From assembly GCA_003153555.1 (NCBI GenBank), contig PLZS01000082.1, forward strand, positions 1 to 64,000: a stretch of 64,000 bases of DNA. Direction: 5' to 3'. Positions within the stretch are counted from its first letter, which is position 1. Each line of letters opens with the position of its first letter. Under the pieces are notes generated by a model, which did not search any database, was not told where the DNA came from, and was given only the letters and a program-made list of their open reading frames with translations. Position numbers and translations under genes: made by a program. This document shows positions 1 through 8,426 of this stretch, piece by piece. Source of the stretch: Candidatus Melainabacteria bacterium. GTDB taxonomy: Bacteria; Cyanobacteriota; Vampirovibrionia; Obscuribacterales; Obscuribacteraceae.

Positions 1-746
1 GCGTTTTCATTGGAACACCTTTTGCTTTCGCGCAGGCTTCCAGAAAACGCCAACCAAGGCTGAATGTTGCCATAAGCTACCAAGCTAGAAGAGTTGATTG
101 GAGCTTTCATCGCAAATAGCCTTCGTTAGCGGCAGGATAACCTGTCGCTGTGGTTGCTATTTGCGCCAGATGTTGTCATCGAGCGGCCTTGCCGGTCGTG
201 CAACCCTGACTCAACCCACAAATCGCGCGCCTGCCTTCCACAGATAGAACAACCAACACACCACGGATGGTGCGCAATAGTTCCGAGATGTCTGTAAGTC
301 AGAAGGTCGAGGGGTGTTCCTTAAAAGAACTACACGCGATAAGTCGATACCCACACCCTAGCAAAGGCACCGTTAACGGCCCAGGGACTTAGCGACCCGC
401 ATGTTAAGCACCCTGGCACGACGGCGCTTAAAACTTCTTGACAATTCGGCTAAACAGCGACTCTGTTTACGTTTCAAATCCGAACAAAAGCACGCATGTA
501 AACAGTCAGCGATGCTTATCGGAGTCTCATCTAAACTACAGAAAAAACTTCTCGATTTACGCTGCGTCATCTCTCGTGAGTTTACCTAATGGCGCTAAGC
601 TCGCAATGCAACGAACCAGGATATGAAGCCAGTCTTACCAATTCAAGAACCTCAAAGTTCCGCAAAAGATGTCAGTTTAGCTTTTCGACACGTGCACATT
701 TTGTTTCGTAATACATTCAGCATTGCAATGTATGCCGCTCGGATTG

Positions 747-1451
747 CTAGCGCGAAGCTGCTTCGGGATGATTGCGGTTGCGATTCTCTTGCATCACCTG
801 TCGCTGCAATTGGACTGCCGACATGTAGCGCTGATTGGGATCTTCAATCGCCGCGATATTCCGATATTGCTGATACTTCTGCAGCGCACCGTCGAGAAAG
901 CCCAAGTATTTATCAGGGTCGTAGCATATCGATGTGTGCCACTCACTGATGTGCCCTGAGCCGGAAGTTCCCAGAGCTGTGTTCCCATCAGGCGCGATCA
1001 CCACGCTTGTCGTAAACCCATTCCTAGAGTTGTTTGGATGATTGTTTAACCAATTCTGCCAAGGCATAAGTGCTGGCGTATTTGCCGGCCAACCCTGATC
1101 ACTGATGTTATTGTCGACAGCGATAAAGTCTTTGTTGATTTCGTTGATTACTCTATCGTCCGAGAGCGAACTGCCCCGGGCCATGCGACCGCCCATTCAG
1201 CAATCGCCGGCGTTTTTTTCACCATGGAAACCAATCACCAGAAAGACAAGGATCGGCTTATTCTCAGCTCTTGATCTTGCTTTCGCTTGCTCCATATCTT
1301 TGAGCCAGTGAATTTGCGTCCACTTACCTTGGTGCTCACATTGGGTGGCCACCTGACTGAACTGCTGATGTGTCTGCCAATCCCTACATTGCCCTGGCGC
1401 CGCTGACAAAGTCAGCAAGGTCAACATCGTACTCAGAATGCCGTTGCGCAT
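747..1451 (-). CDS. Thioredoxin-like secreted protein with one in-frame TGA (candidate selenoprotein; otherwise an interrupted gene)
   Basis: ORFs 1197..1451 and 747..1196 are contiguous in one frame, separated only by TGA (1199-1197, minus). N-terminal signal-like segment, then '...ENKPILVFLVIGFHGEKNAGDC-[TGA]-MGGRMARGSSLSDDRVINEINKDFIAVD...', which reads as one thioredoxin-like domain. Confidence 0.6.
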
Positions 1452-1584
1452 AACTCACCTTTATTGTCGTCTCGCTAATGAGTCTACTGCGACTAGGCAA
1501 GAAGAACATCCAACGACAGCCATATCTCGCCTGTGACTTTAGTCATGTTTTGCTGGATGTTTTGCCGGAACGTTCTGATAGAAC

Positions 1585-2330
1585 TTAGCTTTTTGCTTGC
1601 ACAAGCGGAGTCGTGTGTCTTGTGATCCATTCCAGAACGCCTTTAAATATTACGTCGTCGAACTGTCCTTCCTCAAAAATCAAATGCTCAGCCCTGCCGA
1701 TAAAAATCATATCCTTATCCTTGTTCGTAATCGCTTGATAAATAGCAATCGTGCCCATTGGCTTGACTAGATTGTCGCTGTAACCCTGAAAGATAATCAC
1801 AGGAGTGTCGGTGATTTTTGCTGCAGCCTTAACGTTGTTACCCATAAAATTCTGGAAATTGAGAAGCTCGGAGGGTGAAAGTTTCATCCTCATTTGTGAA
1901 TCACCTTCCCACATATCACGTAAATCAGCATCAGCCGTGGCCTGCTCCACAACCGCCGTACCGATATCGAATTGCTCGTGTTCGTGATTGAGGAACTTCA
2001 AGCCAACTTTAAAAGCAGTCTTCTTTGCTTGATAGCGTGAACCCGAAGGCACTGAACTAATCACCGCATGCACCAAATGCGGTGACTCAGCGGCTATGCG
2101 CAACACAATAGCACCGCCCATTGATTCTCCCAAAAGAACAATTGGCGTATTGGGATAATCGATGCGCAACTCAGTGAAAATGCGCGTGATGTCAGCTATG
2201 GATGCCTGTAAATCGAGTTGCTGTAATACTTCGTCATTCCTGTAACTGCCAAATCCACGCCACATCAAATGAAATGACACCAAATCCCTCACGCAAAATC
2301 ACCGAGGCGCCAGCAATGAGCGCGTATCGA
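1585..2330 (-). pseudogene. Alpha/beta hydrolase, N-terminally truncated and frameshifted
   Basis: ORF 1585..2292 has the nucleophile elbow 'LLGESMGGAIVL'. The upstream part 'TLFRYALIAGASVILREGFGVISFDV' lies in another frame and joins 'RGFGSYRNDEV' after one extra base near 2267. The N-terminal HG oxyanion strand is absent upstream. Confidence 0.55.
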
Positions 2331-2801
2331 AAAAGTGTGTAGTCCAATTTTGGACATCACGTAAATCGGGAAAAGGACAAAAAGTGCCAAAAGTCCAGTG
2401 GCACGAGGTCATCACGAGAAATTGTGGTGCTACCTCGTGATGCAAAAAGTAAAAAAAGTACAAAAAGGAGCGGAAAAATGGGGAAAACGGGGCTTGACAG
2501 AATCCGCCACTTCCATAGAAAAACACAGCAGCAAGGTGTAACCCGGCATGGCGACACGCCCCTGCAGAAAAAAGGGAACCTTGTGAGACACCTTGGAGTG
2601 CCACAACTAGTTCCCTTGACGCATTTGCGCTTGCTTGACTAGATCCACCCAGGTGCAGAAGGGTTGATGAAAATGTTTGACAATGAAAGACTACTTGGCG
2701 CTCTTCTTGAAGATGCTGGCGAGGTATGGTGTCATAGTTTTTCTCCTTTGCTTGGTTAAACGTTTGCAGATTAGCAGTTGGGTTCGTGCCCCATGCTTTG
2801 G

Positions 2802-3065
2802 CTAGCCGATCTGAATGGTGAGCTTACCCAGCTTCAGTTTGTAGTTCTTCAGGGCCGGGCAGTTGTCGACCCGCAGATTGGTCAACGTGCTCGGCAGCGC
2901 AGGCAGGCTCGTCAGGGCCGGGCAGTTGTCGACCAGCAGATCGATCAACGTGCTCGGCAGCGCAGGCAGGCTCCTCAGGGCCGGGCAGTTATCGACCCGC
3001 AGATAGATCAACCCAGGATGCTCCCAGAAGTACGCTGCCATTGCCTCTTTCGATTCGAAGTACAT
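2802..3065 (-). CDS. Short leucine-rich-repeat protein
   Basis: Repeated 21-aa units 'LRVDNCPALxSLPALPSTLxxL' (bacterial LRR pattern). Confidence 0.6.
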   Translation of the reverse strand: MYFESKEAMAAYFWEHPGLIYLRVDNCPALRSLPALPSTLIDLLVDNCPALTSLPALPSTLTNLRVDNCPALKNYKLKLGKLTIQIG

Positions 3066-3350
3066 TGTGTGTCTCCTTAAATAACACTATGAGCTTTCGC
3101 TCGTTAGATTCCTGCTCGCGCATCTGAACTCGACGATGAACGCGAACGCTTAGTTTTGAAAGACATCGGACAGTACGCTCGTTGTTAACGACCGCGCGCA
3201 CTGGCTTCGTTTCAAACGCGCATTTCAGGCAGTCGTTACAGAACTCTTCTCCGCAACATCAGCCACAACACCATGCTGCGATCTATTGAACGGTTGAATA
3301 AGCAAGATGGCTGTTTTGGTTGGAAGTCTTCAGTGAAGTCAGTGCAAACA

Positions 3351-3438
3351 GTGCAAACAAGACGCTTCACCGTTGGTAAAGAAAACTGATTGGAGCGAAC
3401 TATTACTGTTATACACAGTCGTCGTGAAATCGTTATAC
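3351..3438. repeat. Copy 1 of ~88-bp imperfect direct repeat
   Basis: gtgcaaacaagacgcttcaccgttgg...gaactattactgttatacacagtcgtcgtgaaatcgttatac; matches 3652..3741. Confidence 0.75.
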
Positions 3439-3651
3439 ATGCTGTGCTGTCTAGCGCTAACAAGCTGGCTATTTATGGTTGTTCTGTTGTCCTTGGAAAA
3501 ATGTAATAGATAATTCAAAAATGTCGGCTTGAATCACACACACAGTTCGTGAGAGAGAAAAGGTTGAAACATAATCAGGGCTTGAGTTAGTATAGAATTC
3601 TAAGGTTGAGGCTGGTTGACAAGGGGATGCTTAACAATATCCCATTGGGTC

Positions 3652-3741
3652 GGTGCAAACAAGAGGCTTCACCCATTGGTCGTGAGAACTGATCGGAGCG
3701 AACTATCACTGTTATACGCAATCGTCGTGAAATCGTTATAT
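3652..3741. repeat. Copy 2 of ~88-bp imperfect direct repeat
   Basis: gtgcaaacaagaggcttcacccattgg...gaactatcactgttatacgcaatcgtcgtgaaatcgttatat; matches 3351..3438. Confidence 0.75.
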
Positions 3742-3864
3742 CTGGCGACTTGATAACATTTTCTCGATGGCTGTACACAACTGCATTTTGTTGCTCTCAC
3801 CAAACGAGCACGTTACAATCGTTCCGTGCCTTAATCGATTGTTTCAGCTTGCTGGGAATGTTTC

Positions 3865-5340
3865 ATGGTCTTAGCTCTTGCGATGGAAGGAGATGAGACG
3901 ATACCGCTCTATCTGAGGCTGTCTCAAGCCCTTATTAAGGCCATCAACAGCGGTCAATTACAGACTGGAGAGGCACTACCATCAACGCGGGTTTTGTCAG
4001 CCACTCTGTCAATTGCGGCAGTTACTGTTCACCGCTCCTACCAGGATCTTCTCAGTCGTGGTTATCTCGAAACAGTGTCAGGACGTGGCACGTTCGTTAG
4101 ACATCGAATACCGAACGAAGCACAGGAAGATAACTTAGTACAGTTACCATCGGTTGCGCTATCCGCTAAGGAGGCGAACATTCGCTGGTCCTGTTTCGCG
4201 CAAGCGTTGCTTTCGAGCGGTGCTTCGTTACCGGAAAAACCCGATCTCTTCGCCAGCATGTATCAGAGCCTTCCGACGCGCGAGCAGCTGCCTTTGGCAG
4301 CATGGCGCAAGATACTCGTAAAGAACAGCCGTCTTGTGGAAGAGACATCATTGGAATACACAGGTGATGCTTTTGGCTCGATCCGCTTGAGAAAAGCAAT
4401 TGCTGCATACCTGAGACGGGCTCGGGGAGCCATATGTGACTGGGATCAGATTGCAATTTTCTCCGGCTCTCAGCCTGCTCTCGACATGGTTTGCCGCGTG
4501 CTTTTGGACAGAAATGATGGTTTTGCCATGGAAGAGCCCGGCTATTTTGGAGCGCGACGTTCAATCGCCGCTAGCGGAGCACAAATTATAGCCGTGCCTG
4601 TCGATGAGGACGGCATCCGCGTATCGGATCTGAGACAGCTGGAAAGAGCACCAAAGATGGTTTTCGTCACACCGGCTCATCAGGACCCAACCGGCGCAGT
4701 GCTCTCGCTGAGCCGGCGCATAGAGTTGCTAGCGTGGGCTCGCGACACAGGCGCGCTGATTATTGAAGATGATAACGATTGCGAATATCGTCATGGAGCG
4801 CGGCCTTTGTCTTCCCTTATGGCTATGGATGAAGACGGCTGCGTTATATACTTGAACACCTTCTGGCGCACGCTCGGTTCGCTAGTGCGGATAGGTTATC
4901 TTGTGCTACCGCGCCGATTGCTCGAAGTCTTCACCTTCGTGAAGTCAATCGTGGAGCGAGACTTCCCTGTCCTGGAACAAGCCGCTCTGGCGGAGTTTAT
5001 CGAGCAAGGCTATTTGGAAAGGCACATACACAAGGCGGGTTCGCTTTACCGCAGGCGCTTACATGCCCTCACCCATGCATGTACACTGCACTTGAAAGGA
5101 TCGATGACGCTCACCAAAGAAAGTGGTGGCATGCGCGTCTTGGCGCGTTTTGATTCATCTCGATTTTCCAATGAAAAGATTATCGAAGCCGCCTGTGAGG
5201 CGGACTTCCCTTTGTTCAGCACGGAAAACTACTATATGGGAACAGCTCCGCAAGGCGAGTTCTTGATTCCATTTGGGCAGTTCGACGAACATACAATCGC
5301 GCAAGGCGTGAAGAGCTTTGCGGAATTGATTTCAGTTTAG
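3865..5340 (+). CDS. MocR-like transcriptional regulator (GntR HTH + aminotransferase class I fold)
   Basis: N-terminal GntR HTH 'IPLYLRLSQALIKAINSGQLQTGEALPSTRVLSATLSIAAVTVHRSYQDLLSRGYLETVSGRGTFV', then an aminotransferase-like domain with 'GALIIEDDNDCEYRH' and 'VIYLNTFWRTLGSLVRIGYLVLP'. Confidence 0.9.
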   Translation: MVLALAMEGDETIPLYLRLSQALIKAINSGQLQTGEALPSTRVLSATLSIAAVTVHRSYQDLLSRGYLETVSGRGTFVRHRIPNEAQEDNLVQLPSVALSAKEANIRWSCFAQALLSSGASLPEKPDLFASMYQSLPTREQLPLAAWRKILVKNSRLVEETSLEYTGDAFGSIRLRKAIAAYLRRARGAICDWDQIAIFSGSQPALDMVCRVLLDRNDGFAMEEPGYFGARRSIAASGAQIIAVPVDEDGIRVSDLRQLERAPKMVFVTPAHQDPTGAVLSLSRRIELLAWARDTGALIIEDDNDCEYRHGARPLSSLMAMDEDGCVIYLNTFWRTLGSLVRIGYLVLPRRLLEVFTFVKSIVERDFPVLEQAALAEFIEQGYLERHIHKAGSLYRRRLHALTHACTLHLKGSMTLTKESGGMRVLARFDSSRFSNEKIIEAACEADFPLFSTENYYMGTAPQGEFLIPFGQFDEHTIAQGVKSFAELISV

Positions 5341-5434
5341 GAATACACAAATCCCCGCAGATGAAAGCACAAGCGCGTTACGTTTATTCAGCTGTACAGG
5401 TGGTCAAACATGGTGCTCATTGCAAATAATGCTC

Positions 5435-6151
5435 TCAGGCAGCGATTTTCTGACGCGGGTCCAGTTGCTCGGAACCATCCGCTTCTGTGTAGATAGCGAA
5501 TCCACTCAGAATATCCTTAGTCGAGTTTCCGACCGTTGAGACGACTTTGCGATCAATGGACTGCGAGCTGCTCACTAACATCTGATTGCCTGTGAGGCTG
5601 TCAGTTTTAGTTTTCAAATCTGCTTGCTGCTGAACGAAAGCTTGATATTCGGCTGGTGTGCTGAATTGAGTTTGCACTGTGTTTGCGTTGTCACCCAAGC
5701 CATTAGTCGAAACAGCTCTCTGCAGATCAAGCTTGTTTTGTGCGGATTGTATGGCACCGGCAAGGTTGGCTTGAGCAAACGATCCTTCTGGATTGGTAAG
5801 AAGATTGCCGCTTATATCGCCGTATGCTGCTTGCGCTGCGGCCAAATCACCTTCACTGGCGACGGTTGTGTTCATCACCCGTCCAGCCACTTCATGGCCA
5901 CGTTGAATCGCGGCTTGGTTAGCATTAGGTGATTCATGACCAACTAAGGAGAAACCAGCTAAGCCCCAGGCTGCTTCCTGTCCAGCGCTCATGTTTTTGC
6001 CTGTTCCAGTTAAGGAGGCCATCAAGTGAGGATCGCCGAGAAGTTGAGCGGACTGTAAGTGCAGATTGTCACCCTTCTGCGTGTTATCGAGCTGCATCAA
6101 CGGATGATCGTTACCGCCATTATTTCGATTGTGAGTGTTATCGAATGCCAT
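5435..6151 (-). CDS. Hypothetical protein, paralogue of 10329..11051
   Basis: Long ORF; near-identical 240-aa paralogue in the same window. Confidence 0.8.
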   Translation of the reverse strand: MAFDNTHNRNNGGNDHPLMQLDNTQKGDNLHLQSAQLLGDPHLMASLTGTGKNMSAGQEAAWGLAGFSLVGHESPNANQAAIQRGHEVAGRVMNTTVASEGDLAAAQAAYGDISGNLLTNPEGSFAQANLAGAIQSAQNKLDLQRAVSTNGLGDNANTVQTQFSTPAEYQAFVQQQADLKTKTDSLTGNQMLVSSSQSIDRKVVSTVGNSTKDILSGFAIYTEADGSEQLDPRQKIAA

Positions 6152-6287
6152 AAATCACCTTAGGGGAAGTTTGGAAGATCCGTATGGGATGTTTGGTGGG
6201 CAATCCATCTCCATAACCAAAATATTAGATGCACTGGTGTGAAGTTTGTATGATGCATTCGTGACACTCAGAAAGTTGCCAAGCATT

Positions 6288-6312
6288 GTTAATGGAAACC
6301 GTTTCCATTAAC
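6288..6312. promoter_or_regulatory. Perfect 12-bp-arm palindrome (operator-like)
   Basis: GTTAATGGAAAC-C-GTTTCCATTAAC, in the divergent intergenic region upstream of 5435..6151. Confidence 0.6.
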
Positions 6313-6492
6313 GCTCTGTTCAACATTGTGGTGCAGTCGAAAATAGGCGAAGAACGGGCATAGCGACAGAAACACTGACCTAATTCCGAATGACTTATCC
6401 GGCCAGGTGCGAAGATCGATCTGCTCTCAAATATCTTACACAAGAAGCTATCAATACTATGGGCCTCTGCGCGAAAGCCCTTAGTCTCAACA

Positions 6493-6990
6493 TTGATTGT
6501 TTTCTACATTTATTGCGGGGCACTTTTTCTATGTCCGGATACAGGTTGGCGACAAACTCTTCTATCGCCTTTTTGGAATTTTATCGAATATGTAGGACTG
6601 TGGCAGTATTACACGGTATTCGTTCCGCCTCGTGTTTTCAATCTGTATCTTGAAGCCAACGTCAAGCTAGATAATGGACAGATCTTGATCTGGAAGTATC
6701 CGCGCATGGAGCAACTCGGATTGATTGAAAAGATGCAGAAAGAGCGCTACCGCAAGCTGTACAACGACATTGCAAATAACGCCAGCGATGGGGTTCTCTG
6801 GCCGGATCTGGCGCGTTTTATAGCCAGACAGGTTTACGCGCAACAAGGCAAACGCCCGCTCGAAGTGACTTTGGTGCGCTACTGGTCTGACATCCCACCA
6901 GCGCATGGAGATCCTCTGCCTCGCCCGCCAAATAAATACGCCTCGCTCGGCTTCTTTACCTATCCGATCAGAATTGAGGATCTGCAATGA
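6493..6990 (+). CDS. Hypothetical protein translationally coupled to the HTTM gene
   Basis: Stop overlaps the next start (ATGA at 6987-6990). Body 'WQYYTVFVPP...LPRPPNKYASLGFFTYPI'. True start may differ. Confidence 0.65.
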   Translation: MIVFYIYCGALFLCPDTGWRQTLLSPFWNFIEYVGLWQYYTVFVPPRVFNLYLEANVKLDNGQILIWKYPRMEQLGLIEKMQKERYRKLYNDIANNASDGVLWPDLARFIARQVYAQQGKRPLEVTLVRYWSDIPPAHGDPLPRPPNKYASLGFFTYPIRIEDLQ

Positions 6991-7943
6991 GGTTTGGAGC
7001 ATTACGACGTTGGTGGAATCGCTGCTGGTTTACCGAGACTTCTCCAAGTCCTATTTGCCTATTTCGTATCGCCTATGGCTTGTTGGTGCTCACGACTGGT
7101 GTGCTTCTTGGTCCAGATCTGCTCAACTGGTACGGACACGGTGCCGCCATTTCACAACAAACAATTCATGATTGGGAGAACTCAGAAGCTCGCTTTAGTA
7201 TTTTCTTTCTCTTGCCTGAAACGAACACAGTGGTTGTTATCACCTATTCGGTGTTAATGCTTGCTGCAGCCAGCTTAACAGTGGGACTGTTTTCGCGATT
7301 AAGCGCATTTCTTGTCTACGTTTGCCTGCTGTCGTTCCAACAAAGAATGGCTTGTATCTTTAACGCCGGTGACACTATTTTACGTCATCAGGCTTTGCTG
7401 CTTATTTTCTCGTCTGCGGGAGCTCTTTATTCGATTGATAGTGTGAGAAGAAACAAGTCAAATAAACCATCCACGGCAAGTGTGCTATGTAGTCCCTGGG
7501 CACAACGACTTATTCAGCTTCAACTAGCAGGCGTTTATTGTCAAACTTTTTTTTCAAAAATGGCGTGCTCTCAGTGGATTGATGGAACAGCGTTGTACTA
7601 CTCTAGCCGACTAACCGACTTTGCTCGACTGCCCGTGCCATTTTTATTCGATCACCTTTGGACATGTCAGCTATTAAGTTGGACGACGCTTGCGGTCGAA
7701 TTGTCGCTGTTTACATTGATCTGGTTTAAAAGATTTCGCTACCCGGTCATAGCAATCGGCACTATCTTTCACCTGGGCATCGATTGGTCAATGAACATAC
7801 CGGTTTTTGAGTACATCATGATAGCAAGCTACATCAACTTCCTTCAGCCAAATGACGTGGACCGATTTGTCAGCTCCTGTAAAAAATGGATCAGCGCTAT
7901 CCTAAGCAGATACCAAGGCAGCACAAAGCAAGACTCGGTATGA
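6987..7943 (+). CDS. HTTM-domain (vitamin K-dependent gamma-carboxylase-like) membrane protein
   Basis: Multiple TM segments; 'LFRIAYGLLVLTTGVLLGPDLLNWYG', 'SFQQRMACIFNAGDTILRHQALLLIFSSAG', 'QLQLAGVYCQTFFSKM...WIDGTALYYSSRL', typical of HTTM proteins. Confidence 0.8.
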   Translation: MRFGALRRWWNRCWFTETSPSPICLFRIAYGLLVLTTGVLLGPDLLNWYGHGAAISQQTIHDWENSEARFSIFFLLPETNTVVVITYSVLMLAAASLTVGLFSRLSAFLVYVCLLSFQQRMACIFNAGDTILRHQALLLIFSSAGALYSIDSVRRNKSNKPSTASVLCSPWAQRLIQLQLAGVYCQTFFSKMACSQWIDGTALYYSSRLTDFARLPVPFLFDHLWTCQLLSWTTLAVELSLFTLIWFKRFRYPVIAIGTIFHLGIDWSMNIPVFEYIMIASYINFLQPNDVDRFVSSCKKWISAILSRYQGSTKQDSV

Positions 7944-7955
7944 TAATGCATTACC

Positions 7956-8426
7956 TTATTGTTCGTACTCTGCCACATATCCAGTATCGAAGCCCAGCGA
8001 GCTTGCATAGGCTTTGGCACTTACTTGGCGACGAAATCTGATGTCGATCGCAGTTCCATTCGTAGTGTAAGTTGGCCGCACAGCAGACGGTCCGACCCGA
8101 TATGCCCGATATGTTGTTGATGGTGTCATAGTCTCGTTAAAATCTGATTGAGATCCCAGCAAAGGAATTGATCCTAAACCGTGTGGAGGCAATCCAGTGC
8201 CCGGGTTACCCCCGGTACCACTGGTACCGCCTGTGGTGCCCGTACCTGAAGTACCTGAGGTGCCTGAAGTTCCAGATGTTCCTGAAGTGCCGGAAGTGCC
8301 GGAAGTACCTGACGTACCTGATGTACCTGAGGTGCCCGATGTACCCGATGTACCATTGCAACTATTTGCCTGCAGGGTCAAAGAACAAGCAAAACAGACA
8401 AGGAACAATCGCACATCAACTTTCAT
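7956..8426 (-). CDS. Secreted protein with (GTS)n repeat linker
   Basis: Signal peptide, about a dozen GTS triplets, then a globular C-terminus; ATGA overlap with the upstream gene. Confidence 0.65.
   Translation of the reverse strand: MKVDVRLFLVCFACSLTLQANSCNGTSGTSGTSGTSGTSGTSGTSGTSGTSGTSGTSGTSGTGTTGGTSGTGGNPGTGLPPHGLGSIPLLGSQSDFNETMTPSTTYRAYRVGPSAVRPTYTTNGTAIDIRFRRQVSAKAYASSLGFDTGYVAEYEQ

Noticed and set aside
401-626. Small ORFs in the first 700 bp
   Set aside because: Overlapping short ORFs on both strands with no recognisable domain.
8245-8360. Repeat array considered as CRISPR
   Set aside because: 9-bp period protein-coding repeats with no spacers. No CRISPR-like array was seen elsewhere in the window.
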